Positions 22,377-34,800 of a stretch of 64,000 nucleotides of DNA are shown piece after piece. The position numbers and the translations under genes are program-made. A model generated the notes under the pieces. The model saw only the letters and a list, made by a program, of their open reading frames with translations. It made no database searches and had not been told where the DNA came from. Numbering within the stretch: the stretch's first letter is position 1; each line of letters begins with the position of its first letter. This DNA comes from Maylandia zebra (lineage: Eukaryota > Chordata > Actinopteri > Cichliformes > Cichlidae), in contig NC_135167.1 in NCBI RefSeq assembly GCF_041146795.1, forward strand, positions 8,538,954-8,602,953. Reading direction: 5' to 3'.

Positions 22377-22692
22377 AATTAAATGGTCTGTATTTATATA
22401 ACGCTTTACTAGTCCCTAAGGACCCCAAAGCGCTTTACATATCCAGTCATTCACCCATACATTCACAGACTGGTGATAGCAAGCTACATTGTAGCCACAG
22501 CCACCCTGGGGCGCACTGACAGAGGCGAGGCTGCCGGACACTGGCGCCACCGGGCCCTCTGTCCACCACCAGTAGGCAACGGGTGAAGTGTCTTGCCCAA
22601 GGACACAACGACCGAGACTGTCCAAGCCGGGGCTCGAACCAGCAACCTTCTGATTACAAGGCAAACTCCCAACTCTTGAGCCACGATCGCCC
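22377..22692 (-). mobile_element. tRNA-derived SINE
   Basis: On the minus strand the element begins GGGCGATCGTGGCTCAAGAG, with an RNA polymerase III A-box region (complement of 22669-22683) and a canonical B box GGTTCGAGCCC (complement of 22630-22640), followed by a tRNA-unrelated body rich in conserved blocks such as TGTCCTTGGGCAAGACACTT. The far end has CATATAAATACAGACC-type sequence. Possible 6-bp target duplications ATGCTA occur at 22371-22376 and 22693-22698. It is about 316 bp, well preserved, and matches a repeat I remember as frequent in percomorph fishes. It makes no protein: the GC-rich open frames across it are incidental. Confidence 0.8.
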
Positions 22693-22698
22693 ATGCTA

Positions 22699-25600
22699 GC
22701 ATGGCCAGAGTTGCCATAATCGCACATTGTATAATGTCTAGCATTTTCCATTTACCAAACTGTTTTAGTTTGTGTCAATGGCATGTTACTAAAAACAAGC
22801 TGCAATGAAAGTTGTCATAAACCCAAGCATTGGAAGAATTTGTGGCACTAGATTAAAATCAGTATTGGAGAAAATCAGTATTGCAAAGTATATAGGCCAA
22901 ATATGACTAGATTCCCCACAGGCCTTTTGCAGCATCTGAAAGCCATGAATAACTTATTTTAAGTTGGTCTGACATTAGTCCCTCTATTCAGGACATTTCC
23001 ATCACTTGAAAAATGATTCTGACACTGTCATATTAGTGTTATGAATCATGGTGGAGAGTGGTCCCTTACTAACACAGTACGTACTATTAGAAAGTGTTGT
23101 CTTGAGATTTCATCCAGAAATCACTTTTGCTGATCAAACAGTGACAGTAGTTGGCAAATATCAAACACGATGAGCTTGGCCTTGGACAAAAAGTCAATTT
23201 CCTGCCTTGTGGCTGGGTTACTGGACAGGTAATAAGTGTGTTTGAGCCTATGTGTAATTAAAGTAAATCCAGTGGGACACAAAAAAGATAATTATATTGA
23301 CTGAAGATCCTGTTATTTGTCGTGCTCAATTATTTTTACACTGATGTGTAAGGTAGTAAATTTACAGTGCAGCAATGCTTATTCCAGATTTTAATTTAAT
23401 AACAGCCACAAAAGCTAAAATTCTTTCCAATCCCTGGTGAAATATAAGAAAATATTTTTATTTAATACAACCATGTATTCAAAAACAACTTTGGATACTT
23501 TGTAAATGTAAATTAGAAATGAATGCAGTTATTTTCAAATCACATAAACCCTATTTTCAGCTGAAAATAGTAAGTACTTAATTATAAATAAATTGTAAAG
23601 TTGATGCATAAACTACTAATAACAAATCTCATAATGCTGTAGCAACAATTTGAAAGCATAAGTTTTAAAAGGTAACAATAGTAAGGTATTTACTAACAAA
23701 CATGATTGTTTCTATTGTCAGATCGTGATTTTTAATTTAGCTGAAATGCTGTTATTTCCATGATTGCTCTCACATTTTAGCCCGTTTTGTCAGGTTTAGG
23801 AAATTTTTGTATTCATTCATTCATTCATTCATTTAAATTGCCAGCCTTTGGAAACTTGTGCATGTAAAAACTCAAAAAGGTACTCAGACAGTAGAGTAGA
23901 CTACATCGCATTGCCAGTGACACAATGCAGTAAGACCTTGTGTTTATTTCACATACTAACCACTTATAGTTTATTGAATTCAGTCCACTGATCATCATAG
24001 CAAAAGAAGATTGGCAGTGTTGTCTCCAAAATAAATTATTCAGGAACAACTCTGCAATCAGGTAACATACAGCATGTTTTATCTGCGTTATTTCCCTCTG
24101 GATAGGCAACATACCCAGTGGGGCACTGTATTTCAAATACAGCTATTACATGGTGCTGTGCATCTTCCCACCTTATCTCAACTCCAAAGCTTTGTCCTTT
24201 TTAGCTAATGGCCTTCAGCAACTCAATGAGAGGCCATTAATGTCAATTCTGAGGATGCATCACAACAATCTAAACCTCATTTCTGACTCTATTACTGTCA
24301 GATGATGAACACATCTGTGATGAGGAGAGTTTTGTGAAATGAAAAATTAGTGCCCATCATGCCATTGACAGCCTTTATTCTAGAAGCTATTCAATGTTTT
24401 CATGCTTGACATATAAATAAACCCCCTAATTTTGTTTTCAAGTTAGGAAAAATGACCTGAAAATTGCACCTATCATAGTTTTCTTTCAGAGTATATGACA
24501 ACCTTCTTAAGACTGCCATTATTTGAGAATATTATATTTTGACATTAAGGGGAATTAAGAACTTTTGTCCTTGGGTTTATTTATTTTTCTATTTTTTCTG
24601 TTGCCCCTTTTCTTTTATTTGTCTTATTCTGCCTTTTACACTAGGACCTTTTAGCGCAGACTTCACAGAAAATTGAAAGGCTTTCAGGCGACTGCCAGGC
24701 AGTTTGCAGCCTGTTTTCCTGAGTCAGAACCATTTTTGCTCATTGTGTTTTACTGCATTAGACTGAGCCCATAACAGGTGCAGGCCATTAAATTACATGA
24801 AGACAAATTGAGCTGTTCACTACCCATTTCCAATTTTCTCAGAGGTTGGCACAAAAGGGAATTAGACATAGATCCCCCTATATTTATTTCGTGATATCTC
24901 TGTGAGTCTTTGAGGTATTTTGTCTTCCTGCACCATAAAAACACAGCACTGCTTGTTTTATGAGAAGTGAAGGTTACACAGAGGCTAAGGGAGTTAACCT
25001 CCATATATACAGTAAGACTGCCTTTCATTTCCAATTGCTGCTCAATGATCATAGATGAGTTTGTCCACCTGCACTAGAAATGATACACTTACCCCCACTA
25101 TACTGTACTGTATGCCTCACTGGTCCTTCGGCTTATTGGTGCAGAAAATAGGACCCCACCTTCCACACCCACTTCTATTGATTATGAATCAGACTGTATT
25201 TCATCACAGAATATTTCCTCATTTTTTTGCCAACTTCATTGTGGGTGTTTATGTGCAAAGAGGATTCCAGTGGTTCCATACAAAATTGCAATAGCACTGT
25301 TAAGAAATAAGCCCACTTCAATGGAAGGATTTGCAGAGCCCACTCAGAGGTAGGAGGGAGCCTTTCAAAGCCACCCTTTTTCTAAGGCTGTTTAGTGTAC
25401 TCCACACTGAGACTGGCACTACTCAGCATGTTTCCTCTCAGCTTTCTGCCAGCAGAACCAATACCATATTTAAAAACTTAATGCTCCACCAAAGACCTGT
25501 CAAAGCCAGCTGTGTCTTTATATGTGTTGTTTATTATTTATTATTTATTAAAATCTTGTTGAAGACATTCTTACCTTTTATTATAAGTTTTCGTTATTTA

Positions 25601-25926
25601 CTGGCAATGTTTAAACGTCAAAATGACTGTTTTCTAGATTCAAAAGTCAAGAATTAAAATCTTGCTGAAGAAAGAGACAGCGACCTCTGAACTTGTGCCT
25701 GTAATCTGCTGGGGCCTCTCTTTTAGTTTCCGGGTTACAGCTTCTGATGCTCCTATTAACACTGGTACCACTTTGAACTTTTCTTTTCACATCTGCTCCA
25801 ATTGTTTCTTAAGCCTCTGGCACTTCTGTTTTCTAATGCTCCTGATGTTGCAGTCTGCTGGGATTGTTTCATCTATCACATCTGGGGTTTTCTGCTTTTC
25901 TCACTCGCTCTCTCTCCCTCTCTCTT
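22699..25926. other. Gene-free AT-rich DNA
   Basis: No exon or recognisable transposon. Contains the ATTC tandem tract at 23811-23833. Open frames at 23825, 24750, 25055 and 25331 have no family motif and no splice context. Confidence 0.5.
23811..23833. repeat. (ATTC)n microsatellite
   Basis: Nearly six ATTC units in a row. Confidence 0.9.
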
Positions 25927-25987
25927 AATATATATATGTGTGTGTGTGTGTGTGTGTATATATATACATATTTATATATATATATTA

Positions 25988-26029
<42 letters not shown>
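25927..26029. repeat. Compound (TA)n-(TG)n-(TA)n microsatellite
   Basis: About 100 bp of alternating purine-pyrimidine repeats: TA, then roughly ten TG units, then TA with a few interruptions. It directly adjoins the 5' side of the LINE fragment at 26030, and a second (AT)n tract adjoins the 3' side. Confidence 0.95.
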
Positions 26030-26032
<3 letters not shown>

Positions 26033-26914
26033 GCTCAGTGAATACCTCAGGCAGCAGAAACCCAAGAAAGAGGAGGGAGACGAGGAACCATCATGGAAGG
26101 ACAGGCCCCTGCACGGTATGTACCACCGGCAGATAGAGGAGGTGGCTGATATCCAGAAATCCTACCAGTGGCTGGACAAAGCTGGACTGAAAGACAGCAC
26201 AGAGGCACTAATCATGGCAGCACAAGAACAAGCTCTGAGTACAAGATCCATAGAGGCTGGGGTCTATCACACCAGGCAAGACTCCAGGTGCAGGCTGTGT
26301 AAAGATGCCCCAGAAACAATCCAGCACATAACAGCAGGGTGCAAGATGCTAGCAGGCAAGGCATACATGGAACGCCATAACCAAGTGGCCGGCATAGTGT
26401 ACAGGAACATCTGTGCCGAGTATAACCTGGAAGTCCCGAGGTCAAAATGGGAGATGCCCCCAAGGGTGGTGGAGAATGACCGAGCTAAGATCCTGTGGGA
26501 CTTCCAGATACAGACGGACAAAATGGTGGTGGCTAACCAACCGGACATAGTGGTGGTAGACAAACAGAAGAAGACGGCCGTAGTGATCGATGTAGCGGTT
26601 CCGAATGACAGCAATATCAGGAAGAAGGAACACGAGAAGCTGGAGAAATACCAAGGGCTCAGAGAAGAGCTCGAGAGGATGTGGAGGGTGAAGGTAATGG
26701 TGGTCCCCGTGGTAATCGGAGCACTAGGTGCGGTGACTCCCAAGCTAGGCGAGTGGCTCCAGCAGATCCCGGGAACAACATCGGAGATCTCTGTCCAGAA
26801 GAGCGCAGTCCTGGGAACAGCTAAGATACTGCGCAGGACCCTCAAGCTCCCAGGCCTCTGGTAGAGGACCCGAGCTTGAAGGATAAACCGCCCGCAGGGG
26901 CGTGCTGGGTGTTT

Positions 26915-26920
<6 letters not shown>
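26030..26920 (+). mobile_element. 5'-truncated R4/Dong-type LINE in a (TA)n target
   Basis: An 890-bp fragment comprising the last ~277 codons of a site-selective non-LTR retrotransposon, its stop, and a short 3' tail of about 56 bases ending in nine T. (TA)n tracts lie directly on both sides (25927-26029 and 26921-26959). R4/Dong (fish Rex6) elements encode a restriction-enzyme-like endonuclease, and members insert into TA- or TAA-rich repeats. The placement therefore looks like target-specific insertion with 5' truncation. Confidence 0.85.
26031..26864 (+). CDS. R4/Dong LINE C-terminal zinc finger and endonuclease fragment
   Basis: The frame stays open from the microsatellite to the TAG at 26862-26864. 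The Ile/Tyr-rich start before 26031 is translated microsatellite and is excluded. Counting from the nominal Met at 25938, there is a C-x2-C-x8-H-x4-C finger (C118, C121, H130, C135; encoded 26289-26342) and then the core of a restriction-like nuclease: P202-D203 and, 15 residues on, D218 in an IDVAVP strand, followed by a Lys-rich helix (IRKKEHEKLEKYQ). In the family this nuclease nicks the target DNA for target-primed reverse transcription. The reverse transcriptase domain is absent, so the piece is a truncated but undamaged 3' end. There is no promoter or initiation context of its own. Confidence 0.85.

Positions 26921-26959
<39 letters not shown>
26921..26959. repeat. (AT)n microsatellite, 3' flank of the LINE
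   Basis: 39 bp of pure AT repeats just after the T9 end of the LINE. Confidence 0.95.
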
Positions 26960-26962
<3 letters not shown>

Positions 26963-27510
26963 AATAAACAAATCAATATATGCTTAAACCTCACAAAGAC
27001 ATTGCCGGCTCTGTTTCGCCAAAAATGGTATGACTGACCCTTAAATGGCAACTCTATCAACTCTGTGGCAATCCTCCTCCTAGCAGAGTCACAGAGGGAA
27101 GTGAGGCAGCATTAATTATGAGCCTCCAAGCTCGAGGGGACAGTTAATCTTTGTCATTTTGTTCCTGGAGACATTTGGTTCTGCCACCAAGATTGGCGCC
27201 AGGTCACAGCTCATGACCCTTAACTAAAAATAAGAATTCTACTCACGTTAATGGAAGAAACCTATTCTGGTTTTTTTTTCCAACACATCCCCTCATGGGT
27301 GTTTTAGTTCATGCAGTAAACTCTTCTCTGCCTGAAAAGTTTCCATGAACTGAAGAGAAAAGTTACAATTACCATGTCAAGAAAAGTTTGTATATTTTGC
27401 AACATGCTGTTAAATAAAATAAAAAAAATAAAAAAACTATGAAATGTTAACTTATGGAAACCTTTATTTAAGTAACAGAAGTAAATGTTTTACTGACCAG
27501 CTTAAGTGTA
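26960..27510. other. Gene-free DNA
   Basis: No gene seen. The block 27090-27240 (GCATTAATTATGAG and surroundings) is less AT-rich and looks like ordinary unique sequence. Confidence 0.5.
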
Positions 27511-27975
27511 TACTGCTCAAAAAATACAAAATAACACAAGAATGTGTTTTAGTAGTAAGGATTATGCATCTTATGATGGAAATGAAAGATACATTCAAGG
27601 ACACCCTAAAAGTCAATGTGAAAGAATTATTTGTCCATGTAGTCAATTTTACCAAAATTACATTGCAGTAACTCAAAATGGTAATCAGCAGTTTGTATGG
27701 CCCCCACATAATTGCATGTGTGACAATGTTGGGGCAACCTCCTAATCAGATAACAGATGGTCTTGTGAGGGATCTCTTCCCAGATCTGGACCAGGGCATT
27801 CATTCCGATATCTAATGGTAGTCAGGGTGCTGTTGCCTAGCCTGTTAGTTCTCGATGGATATGCGTCTCCAGAAAATCACTGGCCCACCACCAAATGGGC
27901 CATGCTGACTGATGATACAGGCAGAAAAATGTTCTCCACAACTTCTCTAGACCCCTTCACAAGTGTCACATGTGA
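27511..27975. mobile_element. Degraded fish DNA-transposon fragment (TACTGCTCAAAAAA end)
   Basis: Starts TACTGCTCAAAAAATACAAA, then carries blocks such as CATTGCAGTAACTCAAAATGG, GTTTGTATGGCCCCCACAT, CCCAGATCTGGACCAGGGCAT and TAGACCCCTTCACAAGTGTC. In this order they match a high-copy fish repeat I remember. Many changes, gaps and no second terminus: an old fragment. I cannot assign the superfamily. Confidence 0.55.
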
Positions 27976-29774
27976 ATCTTCAAAAAATATAAATCATTAA
28001 AATTGCTCAAAATATCCAAATTTTCTGGAAAATGGTTTTATAGCAAAGAAATTTTTTCTTAAAGTTTAAACTCAACTAACAACTGAACTATGCTTTCAAT
28101 AAATCTGGATAACAGGAATGACAGGATAACTGGATATCAGTTAGCTAGTTTAATGTATTTTATTTTATGTTGTTAAGCCACATATTGTTAAGCTGATTTA
28201 CAATTATCCAGTTGCTATTTTATTTTTAAATTTTAGACAACATTATAAATATTTTCTTTTGTACATATAATTTGTGTATAAGCTGTTTCCTATCTAATTA
28301 TAGTTTCCTTGCTGAAATTGTTCAGGCACTGCAATTAAATTGTCAGCTACTTGGAAAAAATAAGTCTTTCACTTATGGTGCCACAGTAACACATTGATGT
28401 TAGTGGGAACCATCATAACTCAGGTGTAAAGGGCTGATTGATTCTTGCAGGCAACAAAGCACTGCAGAAAAAAGCAGGGGAGGACTCAGTGAGGCAACAA
28501 TTTGACAGAATTGGGGCATCGCCTCGATTATACCTTCTCAGTGCCCTTTTGTGTGTGTTTAATATCTTTGGAACAAGACAGCAATAAAAACGATCATGAT
28601 AGTAAAAACAGCCTTTTTTTTAAGTTGCTCCTTCAAAGTCCATCTATTCACATTAGACAGACCCTCATGGGTGCATGCATACATTGTCCCTATACTGACA
28701 GCAGGCTGAGGACACAAATGCTTACTTTTAACAACCTAAGCGCCACTGCTGTCTCCAGGGTCATGGGCACAGGTGTAGGAAATATAAAGAGGAGATTTCA
28801 GAGCTGCTTAAGCTGTTAATTCTGTTAATGTCCTCACACAGGTTATATTAAAATGCACACCCTGTTTGCCTTTCATCTGCTTTTTACCACGTGCAGAATC
28901 TTTTGCCGTGACAACGTGCTGCACCTTCAAGATGTTGAATAGTGCTCTCAAGAGAATATGCCACATAGCAGACAGGCAACGAGAAGCAGGAAACTCTGAC
29001 TTGAGCTCCTATAAAGATTAATGAGGCTCCGGTTGTCGATGTCATTTTTAGGCCATCTCTGCATGGAAACGAGCGTGGGATGTTTGAGAAAAGAAACCTG
29101 CCGTGCAGCATCTCCTGGTTTGAGCTCTGTCCTTCTTATCTTGAAAAGACAAAGATGGGTTGGAAGAGATACAGATTCTGATGTTGGCAATCAGTGTGTC
29201 TATCTGAGGATGCATGTGGGGGGGTTGTAGGGAGGCAACGTGTGCTGTTGGGAAGGATCATCAGCTTCATTTATGTAATCAAATCTTACTCGACCCAGGA
29301 AAACCCCAACAGCTGCTCCATCTGGACTCCTCGCTTCTGCCACTAACATTTCCACAGTTACACCTGAGGTGGAGCATAGTGAGCTTTCTGTGACGCTGAC
29401 AAGAACAGACAGCACATGAGGAATACAATAGTGGATGACCAACTATCTTTTCTGCTTCGGTCTCTTAAATGTATTTGTTGGTAGCCTAATGTGCTGTAAA
29501 ATAGTGCCATTTTTCATAGATATTTATAGGCTACATCTTGACTGATTTTCCACCTGTAACTCTTCCCCCAAAAATAGTAAGTTTACTTATCTGCCACCTG
29601 TATTATTGAGATTTCCTGGCGATCATCTGTTCAGGACTCACTAAGACCAAGAAATAAAACATTAGTAACGTGAGATGATTAGTGATGAACAATGCCACAG
29701 GACATGTTTTTGATACACATAAATTTACACATCCATTTATCAATATCAGACAGTCTGCAACATTTGAGGCTCTG
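27976..29774. other. Gene-free DNA
   Basis: No supported exon. Short open frames at 28502, 28884-29230 and 29200 show no motif. Confidence 0.5.
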
Positions 29775-30190
29775 TAGATGTCACTAAGAGATACAGCTGT
29801 TTGTCACCGGCATAGCAGTGGAAAAAAATGTTATATTTCTCTATAATCTCCCAGTATAGACCCGTGAGGAACTCCTCAGAGTAAGGACAGCCATGGTCAC
29901 TAATAGAAGTACAAATTTTCAGTTGTACTCAATAAGATATAATCCATTCCAAAGTCTTTCCAGATATACCAACCCAGTGCCGCAATTTCTAAATCAAATT
30001 TTTCTGCACTACTGTAATTCTTAAAATATAATTTGTTACCCGAATAAGCACAGACTCAACTGTGATGCTGCCTAAAACCTGACTTAAAATTTTAAAATAT
30101 GTTGTTTTGACTTAATGCTTCTAGAAGCTGTATCTAGGCCGTCTTTCCAAAAGCTTTGCTATAAAATGTAACTTTGAAATTGGTTTTTAC
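29775..30190 (-). repeat. Degraded fish interspersed repeat
   Basis: Blocks such as AGATACAGCTGTTTGTCACC, GGCATAGCAGTGGAAA, TAATCTCCCAGTATAG, GTGAGGAACTCCTC, AATCCATTCCAAAGTC and AACCTGACTTAAAA follow the order of a dispersed fish repeat I recall. They are heavily mutated. The original element class is unknown to me and the orientation is tentative. Confidence 0.4.
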
Positions 30191-31562
30191 TTGTTGCAAT
30201 GTTGATAGATCAACAACAGATAAGTGATTACACACAGATTGCCTTTAAATATACTGGAAGATAGCCAGAGGATAGTCAATTATTATCCTCATAATAATAT
30301 AATTTCAGTTACTGAACACAACCAAGATCCAGGTTGCTTAACCTTTGCCTTTTGTTTATTTGTAATAAGTAGTTCCAGCTGGCTGGATGGTTTGTTGGTC
30401 TTGTTGTCACAGCCTTATTTTTTTTTTTTTTTTTAATTAACACAGTTTTGGTGTTCTGTTATCACTAAAGGTGTCCCATGTTTCCATGCATTGTCAACCC
30501 AGAGATGTTAATGTATTTTATTATTAGCATTAGTATTATTCATGGATTGTTTTTCTTTTTCTTTTAAGCTAAGGCTTAAATCACTCTTCCTGCTACACCG
30601 AGAATGAAATTTAATCATGCAAACATCTATACAAAAAATACACATTTCTGTGAATATCCTCATGGCTCACTGTATTCAAGAAGAATGATGCCGTGGATAA
30701 TAAGTGATTATAAATTCCTTACTTTGTATTCTAAGGTTTGAAGAGGAAATGCAAAAAAAAAAATAAAATAGGCACTTTTCTTGCACCTCAATAAATTGAC
30801 ACTATGTTGAAAGAAAGTATTTAAGTTAGTTCCGTCTTCAGTGCAGACTGGCCTTATTTGAAGTGACTCTGTGCCAATCACAGATCACAAAGATAATTAC
30901 CATGGCTAAATATGAACAGCTGATTAGGTAGACTTTTTATGGTTTACACTACCTTTAATACATGGGTGGGAAAGGCTCAATTCTGTGTCCTGTACTTAGG
31001 GGGGGAAATGCCTGAAGAAACTGAGTAATTATTTGTCAAAGTTATTATCAGAGTAAATCAGCTGACACTTTTCCAGCTGCCAGAATAAATGGTATTGCAG
31101 AGATTTATTTTTGTTCCAAACTACACTGTTTATTTCATCAAAGCATGACAAAAGGTTCCATTAATTACAATAGAAACAAATTACAGTCTCTTTGTAATAT
31201 ACAGTAATTGCTTTTTCCAAAGTCTTTTAAATTTGTTGCTAACAACGTAGCTCAAAATTAATGAAGGCAAAACATGTGAAACATATTTCATCAACTCGCT
31301 GAGCTTTACCTCAATCTATTCATCATTGTCCACAGGGAGGCAAACTTGACTACAACAGAATAGATTTCGATATTCTGACTCCTCTGATTCAATGTAAGGC
31401 CAAAACATAATAACTGCGAGAAAAATCTTTTTTGGCCAAATTTTTTTTTTGGCCAAATTTGATACAGTTACTAAGACATGACATCTAGAACTGACAGTTA
31501 ACATTGTATACTAGTTAACTTTCAGTGATATGTAATAGTCATGTTGCAACTGTTATGGAAAC
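30191..31562. other. Gene-free AT-rich DNA
   Basis: Contains a run of about 18 T at 30417-30434 and a direct repeat of TTTTGGCCAAATTT at 31428-31460. No gene seen. Confidence 0.5.
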
Positions 31563-31895
31563 TGTCTCTTCATTAATCCATCCATTTTCTTAATCACTTA
31601 CCTAACTTATGGTCGTGGAGGGCCTAGAGCCTTTCCCAGCTATCAGACCCCAGTCCATCAAAAGCTTCCCACAATGAGATAAACCACACATGCCCACATA
31701 TACCCTCATAGCCTTTCAAATCATTAATTAACCTAACAATCATGACTTTAGGAGAAAGAAGGCGTATCCAGAGGAAACCCACACAGCCATGGGCAGAATA
31801 TTTTTAAATACAAGGGGTTGAGGTAACTAAATGGTTCAAATCTGGAACCTTATTGCTGTGAGGCAACAGCATAACAACTGCACCTGTGTGCTGCC
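31563..31895 (+). repeat. Second degraded copy of the 13.5-kb repeat family
   Basis: Begins TTAATCCATCCATTTTCTTA and contains GAGGGCCTAGAGCCTTTCCCAG, TTAATTAACCTAACAATCATG, AGAGGAAACCCACACAG, AATCTGGAACCTTATTGCTG and TGAGGCAACAGC, in the usual family order. It includes the family start, which is missing from the copy at 13465. Confidence 0.6.
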
Positions 31896-34800
31896 TTAGG
31901 TTAACTCTAGGTTAAATACATAAAATAAATAAAGAAGTCCATATATATATAGCAAACTTGTTTAAAATGTTGCATGTTCATGATGTATAGGTTATTAAAC
32001 TGTGATTTTAACTAGATTCTGTGGCCTAAGAGGTTTTTGTAAATTACTGCTTATGAAACTTGTTTAATGGCCTAAAATGTCAAATCAGCTTTTCAAGAAA
32101 CTTGTGTAACCTGAATGAGTGAGAAAAATAAAAACTGAAAACAATGCAAAAGAACTCCTGCGCATTGTGTTGCTACTTATTGCTGAAATTCAGCGTGGCA
32201 ATATACTTAACCTGATAAAGACTGTACAGACCAAAATGTTTCCGTCAAAATAAATATTCCACCAGTACATGAGACAGTGTGCAGAGGTTTTTCATTGTTT
32301 TGAAATTAGAAAAAAGAATTGAAACAGTATCTTCATAATTAGTCAATTATTCCCTTACAGTGGCATGACTACACTAATGTAGGTTTCATCCCTGTGTCTT
32401 TGACTCAGTGTTTCCTCCTGGCAGAGTTTGTGGGTGTTTTTCTTGTTTCTGTAGATATATTTGCTGGCCAAAGCCCAATACCTCCCCCGCATCATGTCTC
32501 ATTTGTCCTCCTATGGCATTGCTCTGTCTTGACACTTACTCCACACTTATCCATCCACATGAGGAATCCCTCTTTGAGTGCAAGTTTAGTTTGCTGTGTA
32601 GTTAACTGTAATTAATGTTTTTTCTTGTTTTGGGGGTCACTCTTGCCAAAAAGAAACACAGAAGGTTTGATAGAACCAAGAAGCTCAGGTGGACATTGCA
32701 AAAACAGGGCAGGCAAGAGGTACTTTCTCAAAAATTATTAAGTTTTGATGCCAGCAGCAGCAGCTCACACAGAAACAGTCTTCATATCAGGTCTGGAATT
32801 GATGTTAAATGAATGGATGAGACCGTGGTGTGGCTTTAGATGACTGTGAAAGGTGTCTGACTTTGTCGTGTGTTGATGCAGGTGTAAACTCAGGAAGTGA
32901 GAAAAAATTCACAGTGAAATAACAGGAGGAAAGGCAAGTCAAGGAATAGCAGGGATGGTGGCTGGAGTTCTGAGCACCTGGCTCTAAACAAAGCTAGAAA
33001 GCAATAAGCCAGTGGCACTATGTGGTGGTGAGTCAGTTATGTTGAAAGCCTCATTTTCTTATCAAAGTTATTAGAAATGTTAATTGGCATCTCAAAAAGC
33101 TGTTTCCTAGAAATTGCCAGTGATAATGCTGAAGTTTGGCAACTTAGGAACAGCACCTTGTACGGTTTAGATCCAGGTCATGCATGTCAAACCTGATGAA
33201 CATTGACTCAGAAGTATTGCTTACAGATAGCAGAGCTGTAGATTGTTGACTTAGTACCTGGAATAGGAGGATGAGGAGGCTTCTAACTGCTGGGCTGGAG
33301 AATAACTGGTGTAATAGGGTGGTGTCTCAGAAACAAGCTGAAGGACAGTATGCAGAAAGGCAGGAATAGGTAGGAATGTACAAGGCCAGAGGTTAACTGA
33401 CTCAGGAAATGGAGCTGGTTGGGTGCTAGTAGCTTATTAGCTTCTATTGAGATCTGAATTTCATTAGAATATTTAGCCATCCTAGAGCTAACCCAGCACT
33501 AGATGTAATGGTCTCCTCCATAAAGGCACGTGCTCTCAGCCTCCTCTCAATTTCTGAAGTGGTTTTACTTATTAGGCAAAAAGTCCAACAACTTATCACT
33601 CACAAAAAATGTCTTACCTTCCCAGGCTCATCTATAGAAAATATTTGCTCTGCTCATTCTTGATCAGTTATATGTAGAGTTAAAAAAAAAAACAACAAAA
33701 CCACAGACAAGAAGGTAAAGCGCACAAAAAACACATAGCTAACAGATGTCCAACAAGAAGGTAACGCAACAAAAATGAACAATATGAAAAGGGTAACCAG
33801 ATTTTAGGAACAACATTGAAACACTGGGAGAGAAACTTGCAGGTCACAGACAAACTGAACGCTATAATAGGAGAAGGTAAAAACAGTGTCACATGGGCTG
33901 GTACAAAGACAGGAAATTAAATTAACCAAAGAAAAACATTGTATTCAGATTAAAACAGGAAACAGAGGAACAAAGACCATGACACATGTTTGACCATAAA
34001 ATAACAACTATCTGACTATGTTCAGGTGAGTGGGAGATGTAGGACAAAGGAAGTGTGAAGAATGGGAGAGGCCTCCCTGCATAGCCAAGCTCATCTAATG
34101 AGTCGTCTTAGTGTAATTTGGCCTTGTGGTTTGTTTCTCTGTTCCCCTTGCTCATCAAGGCCGGAAGGGTCAGCAGGCTCAATATCATTTCCTTAATTAC
34201 TCACCTCATTAACACATGGCTCCTCTCACTCTATTGCTGCTCAATTGATACTCACATCAACTGCAGTGGGCCTCTCATAACACAGCCTGATCGATTGGGC
34301 TCACTCTTGTTACAGCTGTTAACATTATTGGCAAAGTCAAAAAAGAGGTCTGGGATTGGAGCTCAGGGTGTGTCAAGAAAGGAACCACTTTCTGATTATA
34401 CATAGGCAGTAATATATGATGTGAGGTGACACCTTTTTTTCTTATGTAAATTACATTTACTGACAAAGATCATTTGTGGCTTCAGTGACATCTGCACTTA
34501 GCTTCTCCTGATGATATGTATAAAATAATACGCTTAAACTAAGAGAAAAGTAGAAAGCACATTTCTACTAAGCCTTTGGAAAAAGAACAAAAGAATTTTC
34601 CCCTTGTAATTCTAAAGTTGCAGATTAAAAAAAGGTTTGAATAATGCATAAACACAAACCTCTTTCAGGGATCAGTAGCCTCTCTGCTGACCAGTGATAA
34701 ATCACGTCTGCACTATCAGTCCTGCTAAAGTTAAGCGGACGATAAGTCAGGTGCTAGAGAGACAATGATAAATTCTTATCCTTTCCAGTGGAGATGGGGG

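Noticed and set aside
22620..22692. tRNA gene on the minus strand.
   Set aside because: A and B boxes are present, but the sequence does not fold as a cloverleaf with matching acceptor arms, and it is joined to a SINE body.
22416..22751. 111-codon open frame on the minus strand.
   Set aside because: It is a translation of the SINE, which is not coding.
33690..33985. Possible fourth solo LTR (A-rich, like part of the 7-kb LTR).
   Set aside because: No TG...CA ends or target duplication can be found. Composition alone is not enough.
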